From Armigeres subalbatus (lineage: Eukaryota; Arthropoda; Insecta; Diptera; Culicidae), in NCBI RefSeq assembly GCF_024139115.2, contig NC_085141.1:225901416-225965415 (forward strand): 64,000 bases of DNA, given 5' to 3'. The position numbers and the translations under genes are program-made. Below are positions 1 to 10,715 of the stretch, piece by piece (positions within the stretch are counted from its first letter, which is position 1; every line of letters begins with the position of its first letter). The notes beneath the pieces were generated by a model. The model searched no databases. It saw nothing but the letters and a program-made list of their open reading frames with translations, and had not been told where the DNA came from.

Positions 1-328
1 TTGCGTGGGAGGGCCATCAGATTGGACAAATCGACGTTTGAATCTTTGTTTACAAAATCACATACGTCCTTTTGAATAAGTACCCGAGAAATAGTGTTTG
101 CTTGATACTGAAATTCGGAAAGCAGAAACCGGCGATGGCAAGGCAATTCACACTTGCAGATTACTTAAACAAGGACCTGCTGATTCATGGCCAGCTGGTC
201 AACTTATTTATTACCTACAAACACCAGGCCCGGCTAATGGGCAACTATATCTTCGGGGACCATTCAGCAAATCCAGACGAAAGGTCACTGTCCCAGGTCA
301 CTGCCTTTTCCCATACCAAGGATTATGC
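1..328. other. unassigned flank, weakly coding-like
   Basis: Two overlapping frames stay open on the + strand from about position 72 to the MITE at 329. Base composition is less AT-rich than the following kilobase, so this may be a fragment of an old coding sequence or transposon. No motif or family is recognised. The open frames end inside the MITE, so any protein would be chimeric. No function is assigned. Confidence 0.25.
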
Positions 329-726
329 AACGTACACACCAGTCAAGCAGTTTGACGAACATTGACTCCGCCCCCAAGAAAACGCTTCGGTTGCTGCTTC
401 GTTTGAACGTGTGTGAAGTTGTTCGAGCAACCATTTGACAGTTGGTGGATAGGTTGGAGAAAATTAAAACGGTTTGATTTTGGTTTGAGTAGTCGGGGGC
501 GGAGTCAAGGTTCGCCGAACATGTTTGAGCATTTGTAGTGAAGTTGCACAAACCCTCATATATTTTTTGATGGTTGGTGCTCTAGTTTGCGCTTCGGTCG
601 TTCGTGTGTGATATTGTTGGTCTAATAAATTAATTGTTCGTGCTGCTGTTGGAAAAACTTGATGGATGTTTGAATAAACGAGAGGTGGAGTCAATGTTGG
701 TCAAACTGCTTGACCGTGTGTACGTT
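329..726. mobile_element. 398-bp MITE, copy 1
   Basis: The ends form imperfect terminal inverted repeats of about 40 bp: the left end reads AACGTACACACC and the right end reads GTGTGTACGTT, each followed inward by CAAGCAGTTTGAC-type sequence. A second copy of the same length lies at 21197-21594 in the same orientation, with the same internal order. No coding capacity is seen. No clear target-site duplication was found here; the second copy may have ATAATGC on both sides. The superfamily is undetermined. Confidence 0.8.
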
Positions 727-1294
727 CCATTAGGAAGCACTCATCCAACGTAACCCAACTATGTAGTTTATATACAAACAATATAACGTCTATGCATTAA
801 AATCAGGAAAAATTTAAACAAATATTTGAATAAACAAATAATAAATGGTGTCTACAATTGTTTTTCGTCATTCATATTAATAAAAAAAAAACAAAACAAA
901 ATTGAAATATTTCAACTGGAGGCGCCATCAGTTGCTATGCTATTTTAGTTTTTTGATAACTTATACTATGGTTCGTATAAATCAAAGTTATACTAAGTCA
1001 GATTTGTTGGCATTTAAACGAAGTTGGGGTCAACCAGGCGAATAGTCAATTAGCATGACTTTAAATCTATTTAGTTTAAAAAAATTTCAGAGTGCAGTTT
1101 GACGGAGTAAAGCGGATAAGGATAAAGTTTCTTTCGCAAATTACGTAAAAGTCACGACACAGATTGACTGATACTGAAGGTCGTCCAACAGTTCCAAAAA
1201 ACAAATTTGATTTTCAAATGTTAAGCTTTTCAATAACCAACTTAAAGACTCTAGATTTTGTTCAATATCTAAGGTTTATTCAATATACATATAT
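727..1294. other. AT-rich intergenic sequence
   Basis: The stretch is AT-rich, with A-tracts near 880-900 and no sustained frame. No gene, RNA or recognisable repeat boundary was seen. Confidence 0.4.
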
Positions 1295-1484
1295 ATAGAC
1301 AATATACATACATATATACATATTATAGACTCGGAAACTACTGAACCGATCGGCGTAAAAATTTGTATGCAGAGGTTTTTGGCGCCGTAGAAGGTTTTTA
1401 AGATGGTTTGAGACTCCTCCCCGCTTTGGAAAGGGGGGCTCCTATACAAATTAAACAGCAATTTCTGTATAACTTGAGAATTAA

Positions 1485-1644
1485 GGTTCCCCCAAGCACA
1501 CGCGATGCGACAGTCGCGACGCGATTCTGTCGCCGTTGGTATGGAAGCGTAAATAGAACATTGCCTGCAGCGATCCAACGATAAAATCGCGGCGACTAGT
1601 TGTCGCCGTTGCGGCGATGAAATCGCTCAGGTCTGGGGGAGCCT
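1485..1644. mobile_element. TTAA-flanked MITE (piggyBac-like) nested in Helitron-like unit
   Basis: TTAA at 1481-1484 and 1645-1648 flank a roughly 160-bp segment with ends GGTTCCCCC / GGGGGAGCCT. The surrounding element reads continuously if the segment plus one TTAA is removed (GAGAATTAATCAAG). The body is unusually GC-rich, with repeated GCGACAGTCGCG-like palindromes and TCGCCG motifs. It has no coding capacity. Confidence 0.7.
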
Positions 1645-1784
1645 TTAATCAAGTAAATGTAAAAAAATCTGGCATGTGGAGGTTTTAGAAGGGAAGATAT
1701 GTTTCTGTGGTAGTTTGAAACCCCTCCCCCCTATGGAAAGAGGGGCTCACAAAACAAATGAAACATAAATAGTCAGAGATAAAA

Positions 1785-2046
1785 GGCTTCCCCAGACCTA
1801 AGCGATTTCATCGCAGCGACGGCGACAACTAGTCGCCGCGATTCTATCGTTGAGTCGCTGCAGGCAATGTAATATTTACGCTGTCGCCGAATACATGCGA
1901 CGCGTTGCTATCGCTTGGCGACAGCGATTCTGTTGCCGTTGGTATGGAAGCGTAAATATTACATTGCCTGCAGCGACTCAACGATAGAATCGCGGCGACT
2001 AGTTGTCGCCGTCGCTGCGATGAAATCGATTAGGTCTGGGGGAGCC
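1785..2046. repeat. near-perfect ~100-bp-arm palindrome related to the 1485 MITE
   Basis: Left arm 1785-1882 and right arm about 1947-2046 are almost exact reverse complements. They begin GGCTTCCCCAGACCT and end AGGTCTGGGGGAGCC. The spacer carries another ATGCGACGCG/TCGCTTGGCGAC motif. The right arm is homologous to the right part of the 1485-1644 MITE, so the palindrome probably arose by inverted duplication of that family. Confidence 0.75.
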
Positions 2047-2085
2047 TCAAATCAAAACGAAACGAAGTTCGTTGGGTCTGCTAGT

Positions 2086-3252
2086 TCAAATCAGTCAGCC
2101 GATTGTGGCGGTTAAGATGTTTCTTATTGGAATTCCTATTTTCGTGAAAACACCTTCAATCCCTTCAATCGAACAAGTACAAACAAGTTAGTTTTGGAGT
2201 ACATAAAGTACTATAGACATTTCATCCGGAATAGAAGCGCCATTTCTTGATCGTTATCAATTGATTCCATTGATTTGGAGTTTTTATATATAACTAAAAA
2301 AAAAAAAAAGTTGCTAAATGTGTTTGGAAGTGCTTTGTGGGTCTCAATGAAATTGTGCAACCTTTGCGGTAAAAACCTGAGGTAAAAACAAGCGTTTTGA
2401 AAATATGTTCTTACTGTAGAACATTAAACACACAATATCAGATCATTATATTACAGGAATGTTTCAGCTGCGATGGAATTGTCGATAGCCTTGAAGGCGT
2501 CTGCGGTCGTAATTATCGCACCATGCAATGAAGGCTTGTTTTGTTTCCTTCCGACATTGCAATTTTTGCTTTTCCAATGCGGAAAGCGTAAGCGTTGAGT
2601 CCGCATAGCAATACTAATTTAAATAACACCTACCTTTAATGTTCGAATGGAATTGCCCGTAAGCTGTGATTACTGGGTAAAATAAAGGTTTTCACTGCAC
2701 CAAAATTATTTTTTTCAATTAAAAACTGCAAAAACTTCTGTTTTTTTCTGCGGATCAAAACGATGTTCGTTTCGTTTCTCAGCGTTGAGTTGACGCAAAT
2801 TTGACGTCTCATCGAATGTCGACCAAATTCAAATGTCAACCAAACTGCAGAATCCTAATTTATCAATGTCGACTCTAGATACATTGCTTTGATAGATAAG
2901 CGTGGATGCGGTGTGGTGGGGTCGATACTGGAGTTATTGCCTGATTTTCTGAAAATTGCACGCGGCGAACCCTTCATGAAAGGTACCGCCGCGCTTTATT
3001 CACCCCGTTTACTTGTTTCTTATGGGTGAATAGCATTGCGGTGTATCGTTTGGCGCGGCCGTACCTTTCGATAGTCATTCGCCGCGTGAAGTTTTGTGCA
3101 AGTACCCATTTGGGAACATTACAAACGCCTTGCCAAACGCCAAACGCCGTGTATCATATCCAGATTTATTTATGGGCACGTTATTTCGCCTTTTGTCGCT
3201 TTAAATTAGCATTGTATTAGCATTCAGAGCTATAGCTCTATAGTTAACTTTA
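2086..3252. other. intergenic, no feature recognised
   Basis: No frame longer than 70 codons and no homology are recognised. A GC-richer patch at 2930-3180 contains CGCGGCG-type words on both strands but has no clear boundary. Confidence 0.35.
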
Positions 3253-3434
3253 ATGCTACGTTTAGATTAGGCAAGTGAATTGAGCAAGTCGGTTGAATCG
3301 AACGTGAACTGAACGTGTAAACATCCTAATTCAATTCACTTGAACGAAAAGAAAGTTGAACATGTTCAACTTTTGGCAAGTCAATTGAATTCAACTGAGT
3401 TGTTCAATTCACTTGCCCTATCAAAACGTAGCAT
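3253..3434. mobile_element. ~182-bp MITE
   Basis: Terminal inverted repeats ATGCTACGTTT...GGCAAGTGAATTGA and TCAATTCACTTGCC...AACGTAGCAT bound the unit. The centre contains further CAATTCACTTG/CAAGTGAATTG and GTTGAACATGTTCAAC palindromes, so nearly the whole unit can fold. TA-rich flanks allow a TA target duplication. Confidence 0.75.
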
Positions 3435-4297
3435 AAAGGGATGCATTATAATTGAATACAGTGCTGCATTGATGCCATGTTATAACGCTTATGGTTACTT
3501 GGGTATGGAAGTAACCGTAAGCATTAAGTCACAGCATATCAATGGCTTTATGTTGGCATTTAAGTTGCTTAAAAGCCTAATAATAGCATTCAGTAAACAT
3601 ACATGTTCTATATGAGCATCGCTAATGTGTGGCCACAAATGGCCGGAGCGGCCAAAGAGCCGGAGTGTTATGACAGCAGCGCTCCGTGGGTGCGTGTGCA
3701 CGCCACAGTGGTCTGACCAGAAGAGGTCGAGTCATGGCATGGCTTGCTGCGCACTGATCGACACGCTGAGGTCAATGACTCGCTGACTCAATCCCCACAT
3801 TTCCCTTCTTCTCTCATTAAAAAAGGCAAGACAAAAAAATCCTCTAGCATAGAACGCAATGATTTTTTTAAAGTTATTTACGCGAGAAAAAGATGATATT
3901 GTTTTTGAGAAACCGATGTCTAATTTACTTTGAAAACTGAACTATAACCAAAATAAACTTGTCTGGTCATCGTGGCTTTCAATCGCAGAACAACGAAATG
4001 CAAGTTAATAGGTTGTATCATTTAAATGTTAAACTAAATTGATACCTAGTGTTATGGTATTGATCTCACAAGAAACATTTTATATTGTAGCAATAATCTA
4101 AATATCTTATACTGTCCATTAAATCCAACTATCAGCTTCATATATATAGTAATACCAGCAAGCTGACCTTCTACATATCGATGTTGAATTTGCCAACAAC
4201 CGCTAAGAACATGTGTTCCCAAACTGTGGACCGGGACTCCTAGGGAGGTCGTGGGCTGATCAATGATGAGTTGCGAAAGACGATTTTTGATTCATAC
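3435..4297. other. intergenic with a GC-rich islet
   Basis: The stretch is mostly AT-rich with no gene. A hairpin around 3487-3525 pairs CGCTTATGGTTAC with GTAACCGTAAGC. The patch at 3625-3800 (GGCCACAAATGGCCGGAGCGGCC, then CGCTGACTCAATCCCC) is compositionally different and may be an old repeat, but it has no second copy in the window. Confidence 0.3.
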
Positions 4298-5470
4298 TCT
4301 TGTCCCTATTTTGTCCCACAAATCTATCACAGCCATTAGATTTGGATCTATGTAGTGAATGGAGAACAATAAATTTTGAGATTTTGTCAAATACAATGAA
4401 ATCCAAACCATTTAAATCCAATCCAAATTCAATCCAATTCCAATAAAAATCCAAGCTACATACAATTCAATTCTTGTCTACTCTTGTCCCTATTTTGTCC
4501 CACAAATCTATCACAGCCATTAGATTTGGATCTGAATGGAGAACAATAAATTTTGAGATTTTGTCAAATACAATGAAATCCAAACCATTTAAATCCAATC
4601 CAAATTCAATCCAATTCCAATAAAAATCCAAGCTACATACAATTCAATTCCAATCAACATCTAATCCTAATTCAATCCAAATCCAATCCAAATTCAATCC
4701 AAATCCAATCCAAATCCAATCCAAATCCAATCCAAATCCAATCCAAATCCAATCCAAATCCAATCCAAATCCAATCCAAATCCAATCCAAATCCAATCCA
4801 AATCAATCCAAATCAATCCAAATCAATCCAAATTCAATCCAAATCAATCAAATCAATCCAAATCAATCTAAATCCAATCAAATCAATCCAAATCAATCAA
4901 ATCAATCCAAATCAATCCAAATCAATCAAATCAATCCAAATCAATCCAAATCAATCCAAATCAATCCAAATCAATCCAAATCAATCCAAATCAATCCAAA
5001 TCAATCCAAATCCAATCCAAATCCAATCCAAATCCAATCCAAATCCAATCCAAATCCAATCCAAATCCAATCCAAATCCAATCCAAATCCAATCCAAATC
5101 CAATCCAAATCCAATCCAAATCCAATCCAAATCCAATCGAAATTCAATCCAAAACCAATCCAAATCCAATTCAAATCCATTCCACATTCAATCCAAATCC
5201 GTTCCACATCCAATCCAATCAAAATCTAATACAATCCGATCCAAATCCTATCTGAATCCGTTCCAAATCCAATCAAATGCAATTTTTATCCAAATCTAAA
5301 TCCAATCCAATCCAAATCAAGTCCAAATCCAATCCAAATCCAACCAAAATCTAATCCAAACCCGTTTCAAATCAAATCCATTCCAATCAAATCCAAATCC
5401 AATCAAAATCTAATCCAAATCCTATCTAAATCTGTTCGAATTTCAAATCACTTCTAATCCATTCAAAGTA
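4298..5470. repeat. AATCC-type satellite with a ~180-bp tandem duplication at its left edge
   Basis: From about 4380 onward the sequence consists of CCAATCCAAAT-like units with periods of 6-12 bp, most regular at 4690-4800 and 5010-5140. The block 4298-4473 is repeated at 4481-4648 with an 8-bp difference, and includes a non-satellite leader (CTTGTCCCTATTTTGTCCC). Open frames on the minus strand in the array are artefacts of the period. Confidence 0.9.
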
Positions 5471-5593
5471 ATATAATGATGGGATATGAAGCAATTCATA
5501 ATGGCGATTCTGCTAGGTGGGTCGCATGTACAAGTAGTTTGGCATCATCTGGCCTAGGATATAATATCGTACTTAAATGAGATAGCATAAGTA

Positions 5594-7071
5594 TATACCG
5601 TTATCCGGGGGAACATTGATCACCGGGGTAACATTGATCAGTTTCACCATTTTCAAGAAATGAATATTAAAGTATTATTTCCTGTTATCACAATTACTTA
5701 TTGTTAAAGTTACAAATCAAAGTTACAAATCAAAGTTACCCCAAATTGGTAAATCAAAAACCCCTACTAAAACCATTTTTAAAACAAGTTTAAAATTATC
5801 AAATAATCAAGAACAACAGCCTTATAAGCCTTATACACACAAAAAAAAATCGTTGGTAAAATTAAAAGAATCGTTGGTAAAATTAAGAAAATGAGTTAGT
5901 GATTTTCAGTAGAAAGTATAGGATTGTTAAATTTACCAATGCAAAAAACGTTAATTTGGCAGAACCCAACTGTTATTTAAAATAAAAGTTTTCCTCTCAA
6001 ATTTAAATGCGTTTTATCTATTTATTTCAACAAGTTATGCTCTCAAAGCAACAAGATGGGAATATTCATTTTAAGCCTAAATTTTGTGAAATACAATTGT
6101 AAAATAATCAAATGAAATTATTTTGTACAAGGTTATGTGTGTGAAATTCTATATTTTATTTTCATTTTCCTAATTTAGATTTATTTACATGGGACTTCGT
6201 CTATTACTCTCATGCCACTCATTTAACGACCGATACCCCTCCGAAAGCATCGTTGACATCGTTCCGTTGCTATGTTACTTCATGTGGATTATCGATCTAC
6301 TGTTCCACCAGGACTACGATCTTTCCCTCGACCATAGCCAAGTTCGCTGCCACCTTCGCCGATTCCATAGAAACCGTATTCGTCGATGAAAACATCATCT
6401 TTATGGGGATCGTATTTGTGATGCTGAGTTGCGTTCGATTATGCTGTTCTGTGTCTTATTGGGCATCTTCACTTCCACCGGGAAGCCATTTGGGATGTCG
6501 GGAATATAAACTGAGGCATGACGGAGTGCAGTACTGAAAATTACATAACACGTTTTATTAAATTTCTTGCCTTTTAAACAAATTGTCTAAGTAAATACCT
6601 GATCAAGTGAAAAGAAAACGCTTCTTGCCGCTAGCACTTGCTTCATTTTTTCTTCAACTGCAACTGAACTGACATGGTCGTGGGCTGCCAGTTACATTGT
6701 TTCTGTCTGTCAGTGCGGCCAGAAACGTGAAATTTCGAAGCTTGTTCGACTATTTTTAAAATTTTGATTTAAGAGTTTCACTGTCAGAATCAGAATTCAA
6801 TATTGAAAGAAAAACTTTCAAATCTATCAATTTAACATTTGAGTGGAAAGTTTTAGCTCTTAAAAATACCAAATTTCCCTTACTTTTAAAATGAAATTAG
6901 AAAAATGTTAAAATCCCAACTTTTTTTTCTCTGTGTAAGAACAACAGCCTTATAATTCTACATGTAGCAGTACTCGTTTTAAAAATATGAAATTGATGTG
7001 ATTTCACTTACGGGGGAAATATTTACAAAACAATTAAACAAATGATCAATGTTACCCCGGATTACGGTACC
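5594..7071. mobile_element. ~1.5-kb TIR element (GGGGTAACATTGATC family) with a nested insertion
   Basis: Left end ATACCGTTATCCGGGGGAAC and right end CCGGATTACGGTAC are inverted copies, and both run inward to AACATTGATC. An 18-bp sequence (AAGAACAACAGCCTTATA) is directly repeated at 5809-5826 and 6937-6954. Between the copies lies a second unit with A/T-rich inverted ends (TACACACAAAAAAAA and TTTTTTTTCTCTGTGTA), consistent with an insertion. A GC-richer patch at 6189-6537 has open frames on the + strand but no recognised protein. No transposase motif was found. Confidence 0.65.
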
Positions 7072-7346
7072 TAAATTTTAGACTTATGTTAACCAGTAGT
7101 ACTATTAGCCAATAACTCCAAACTTATGACTTTGTGAATGCTGGCAACGTTTTTGAACTTCGTGAATGTTGGATATCTCACCCAACGGGTAATTCCGCTA
7201 CGACTACTAAGTCAGTAAATTCCAAAAAAAACTTCAAGATAATATATTAAGCCTTCCAAACAACTTTGTAGCATACGATATATCTCCATATCTCACAGGT
7301 TTCGTTAGAACTAGCTTAACTGGTAGTCTCATGAAAACTTCTCTTC

Positions 7347-7590
7347 TTCTTCTTATTAGCATTACATCCCCACACTGGGACAGAGCCGCCTCGCAGCTTA
7401 GTGTTCATTAAGCACTTCCATAGTCATTAACTGCGATGTTTCTAAGCCATGTTACGATTTTTGCATTCGCATATCATGAGGCTAACACGATGATACTTTT
7501 CTGCTCAGGGAAGTCGAGACAATTTCCAATCCCTCAGCATGGTCTTGCTTTGTAGCCGCGCGTCTTACCGCACGGCTAAGGAGAACCCCC
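7347..7590 (-). mobile_element. Feilai-like SINE, internal B-box deletion
   Basis: This is a reverse-orientation copy of the tRNA-type SINE seen also at 26283, 39590, 56807 and 58697: tRNA-like head, body with CATGAGGCTAACACGATG, and tail of AAGAAG repeats. About 40 bp covering the B box and the GGTGCCGGTCT segment are missing, so internal pol III transcription is unlikely. Flanks CATGAAAACT and CATGTACACT may be a decayed target duplication. Confidence 0.85.
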
Positions 7591-7689
7591 ATGTACACTA
7601 AAGTCGCCAAATTATACATTTCAAACTAAATTTATTTTAAGCAAAATCAATGCTTCCATGACCCACCTTGGGATTTTATAGATTGTCAA

Positions 7690-8430
7690 CCCTTTTCTCG
7701 GCAGTCTCCCAGACACGCATTGTGGTATTGCAAACCACAAACCATTTTCTAGCGGTCTCCCACGCTTTGTGATTTTTTCAACCACATTCCATTTTCCAGC
7801 TCTTCCAGACGCGCTTTGTGATTTTCCAAACCACAATCCATTTTCCAGCGGTCTTCCAGACACGCTTTGCGATTTTCTAAACCACAATTAATTCTCCAGC
7901 TCTTCTAGTCACGCTTTGTGATTTTTCAAACTACAATCCATTTTCTAACGGTCTTCCAGACGCGCTTTATTATTTTCCAAACCACAATCCGTTTTCCAGC
8001 GGTCTTCCAGAAACGCTTGGTGAAATTCCAAACCACAATCCATTTTCCAGCGGTCTTCCAGACACGTTTTGTGATTTTCTAAACCACAATTAATTTTCCA
8101 GCGGTCTTCCAGACGCGCTATGTGATTTTCCAAACCATAATCCATTTTCCAGCGGTCTTCCAGACACGCTTTTTGATTTTCCAAACGACAATCCATTTAT
8201 ACATCTACCAAACGCGCTTTGTGATTTTTCAAACTATAATCCATTTTCCAGCGGTCTTCCAGACGCGCTTTGTGATTTTCCAAACCACAATCCGTTTTCC
8301 AGCGGTCTTCCAGACACGTTTTGTGATTTTCTAAACCACAATTAATTTTCAAGTGGTCTTCCTGACACGCTTTGTGATTTTCCAAATCACAATCTTTTTT
8401 GCAGCGTTCTTCCAGGCGCGCTTTGTAGCA
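7690..8430. repeat. 51-bp minisatellite, ~14 copies
   Basis: The consensus unit contains CCATTTTCCAGCGGTCTTCC, then AGACGCGCTTTGTGATTTTC, then CAAACCACAAT. The unit is 51 bp (17 codons) without a conserved stop, so open frames of 70-99 codons appear on both strands. Copies differ by scattered substitutions and the outer copies are most diverged. Nothing indicates that the array is translated. Confidence 0.9.
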
Positions 8431-9087
8431 ATACAAACCCATTGCCTTGTGTAGCATCCCTGGTACTATTCCAGTTTCCCCATAAGGCCGATACAAATAT
8501 TAAATTTATTTTATGTCCGACAGCTCTCGGAAAACACGAGGGGGGGGGGAATAAGAAAAATAACAAGGAAACGAAAAAAAAGTCCAAAATGGGAGTAATT
8601 GCATTATAAATTTGGAGTTTTAATGGAAAATGATGACAAAGAATGTTAAGAGAAATCAAAGAATATGAATATTTGTAATATATTTATGCAGTAACGAACT
8701 TAGCACAAACTTTATATTATTTAAAAAAATACTGGAACTTATTTCCGAAATTTTAGTTTTTCTTTTTGGGAAAGTTTTTGCTGATGGACTCTAAACTGTT
8801 GAACCCATAACACCAACACGGCACGGCGATTGCTGCCTGGTCGCATCCCAATCCTAACATGATCTGAGATGTCTTATCAGGTGTTTGGTTGCAGATTTTG
8901 GTTTATCTTACTCCAAGGTACGATACACTGAAAACAACCTTCCATTTTGAGAGTTACAGCTCCACTTGTTTCATGAAAAATAAAACATTCTTCCAAAAAA
9001 GTTCTAAAATAAATCTCTATTTCTAAGCTAATCAAAGTTACACAATTCATAGGCTATACGGCCTAGGATTGGTTTCTTTCTCAGCCC
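8431..9087. other. intergenic with a dispersed-repeat end
   Basis: The words GGCCGATACAAATATTAAA and ATTTATTTTATGTC at 8488-8518, followed by a G-tract, recur inverted near 25805-25850 with a C/G tract, so they mark the end of a dispersed repeat. The rest is AT-rich without a gene. Confidence 0.4.
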
Positions 9088-9094
9088 CATGTAC

Positions 9095-9492
9095 ATTTAT
9101 TTATTACCAGACTCCGGAGTGGCCTGTGCAATACATAAAAGTCTTATCCATTCAGCTCGGTCCATGGCTGCACTTCGCCAATCACGCAGTCGGCGGAGGG
9201 TCCGCAAATCGTCCTCCACATGATCGATCCACCTTGTCCGTTGTGCACCTCGCCTTCTTGTTCCCGTCGGATCGTTGTCGAGAACCATTTTCACCGGATT
9301 ACTTTCCGACATTCTGGCTACGTGCCCGGCCCATTGCAGTCTTCCGTTTTTCGCGGTGTGAACGCGGTCCCAACAGCTGATGCAACTCGTGGTTCATTCA
9401 CCTCCTCCACGTACCGTCCGCATCTGCACCCCATCATAGATGGTACGCAGCACTTTCCGTTCGAAAGCTTCCAGTGCGCGTTGGTCCTCCAC
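9095..9492 (-). pseudogene. LINE ORF2 C-terminal part (right of gypsy insertion)
   Basis: The translation contains the post-RT tail typical of mosquito non-LTR elements: a WAGHVARMS motif, then a VLDNDPTGTRRRGAQRTRW block and DWRSAAMDRAEW. Reading from high to low coordinates, it continues the LINE interrupted at 23547. Frame breaks occur around 9330-9420. The 3' end is TAATAAATAAATG, and CATGTAC at 9088-9094 matches CATGTAC at 25454-25460, a plausible target duplication. Clade is uncertain; RTE-like is a possibility. Confidence 0.8.
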
Positions 9493-9729
9493 TGTACAGT
9501 CTGCCAATTCCTTATCGTCGTTTGGCTCCACAAGTTTTACCACATCCGTTTGCTAGTATAGTCTACAGTCAAGTGACGCTGTATCTCGAGCGCCACCAGC
9601 AGCGCATACGCTTTTCTACACCACGCTCGCGCGATGACTACGATACTCTCCACATACACGCTTACTGAAGTATACCCAGTTAATATTTTAATCTACCCAT
9701 TAAATAAATATCAAAACTTAAACTCTACA
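9493..9729 (-). repeat. gypsy 3' LTR
   Basis: A 237-bp direct repeat of 23305-23541. On the minus strand it begins TGTAGAG and ends CTGTACA, and the purine tract AGGAGAGGGA lies just upstream at about 9731-9741. The five bases outside it are TCCAC. Confidence 0.95.
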
Positions 9730-9828
9730 TCCCTCTCCTAGTCCAAAGAAAATGAAGAAAGAAAAAAAATAGTCGCATATAAACATTTATTTCCATTTGA
9801 AGTTGCATTAAATAAGATTGAAAGTTAC

Positions 9829-10713
9829 TTAAACATTGAATCGTGATGGTTTTTTCGTCATTATGATTGGACGTTTAGATGACGGCTCCTGTAGTGTGTT
9901 TTCTCCTGATCCACGCTTTCCTTCCGACTTCTTTGTTCCCGGCAAATTTGACGGTTTCGGACCCTGCTCTGGTTCGTTTTCAGATACCCGGTGCTCTGTG
10001 TACGTATGTGTTGCTTTCGGCCATTTTTTCAAGTGTGTTACACATCTGCGATATTGCACACCTTCTTCGCTTTCTACAATCACGTCATTACCAGTACGCT
10101 CAACTACCTTGAAGCGGTCCAGTTGAAAGTTTGGCTCCAACTTTCCGCTTTCATAGCTCTTCAGCATGACAAAATCACCTATTTCAATGCTCGATGGTTT
10201 CGCGTGTCTATGTTCGTCCGCATAAAGCTTCCCTTTAAGTTTCTTCATGGCATCGTTATCCCTTACTCCTTCATCTCGAAGTATTGTAGGTTCCGTCCGC
10301 AGTGAGGGAAGTAGGTCTTTCACTGGTCGCCCCATAAGCAATTCCAATGGTGCCTTCTCTGTCATAGAATGCGGTGTGGTGTTGTACATATGTACATAAT
10401 CCCGGATAGCTTTGCGCCAATCCACCCCAGTAGCCCTGGCAATGCGTAATGCTCTCAAAACGCCTTGATTCTCCCGCTCCACCATCCCATTCATTTGCGG
10501 CCAGTATGGAATGGTGTGGATGAGCCGAATATTCTTACTCAAACAGTATTGAGCAAACTCTTCACTAGCGAAGGGCGGACCATTGTCGCTACGGATCGCT
10601 TCTGGGTAGGTTTGTTCGATGAATACTTTCTCTAGTGCCTCAATAGTTTTCGCAGCAGTTGTTCCCTTCATCTCTATTACCTTAAGATACCGACTGAAAT
10701 AGTCGACTATTAC
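9829..10713 (-). pseudogene. gypsy integrase, catalytic core and C-terminal part
   Basis: This is the 3' part of pol. It holds the integrase core from VDYFSRYLKV through the second acidic residue in SDNGPPF to the glutamate in the MVEREN motif, followed by a basic C-terminal region (WPKATHTYTEHRV). The first acidic residue (IGIDFF) lies at about 12290, on the far side of the inserted DNA element 10716-12258. Removing that element and one TA joins the two parts in frame. The frame closes just before the 3' LTR. No env-like frame follows. Confidence 0.85.
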
Positions 10714-10715
10714 TA

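Larger units (their letters stand above)
1295..2085 (+). mobile_element. Helitron-like non-autonomous element, 3' end at CTAG|T
   Basis: The right end has a short hairpin (AACGAA-G-TTCGTT, 2061-2073) followed by GGGTCTGCTAG and then T. That is the layout of a Helitron 3' terminus: a hairpin about 10 nt before CTRR, inserted before T. The body carries two diverged copies of a motif with an SGGTTTGAGAC-type core and a CCCCTCCCC block (about 1409 and 1716), which suggests internal duplication. No Rep/helicase frame is present. The left boundary is approximate. Two palindromic mini-elements lie inside it. Confidence 0.5.

Noticed and set aside
4981..5222. Minus-strand WIGFGLDLD-type repeat proteins
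   Set aside because: Pure translation of the AATCC satellite; no conserved start or flank.
7621..8496. LENHKACLEDRWKMDCG-type frames as a repeat-protein gene
   Set aside because: Product of the 51-bp minisatellite, open on both strands, with no gene structure.
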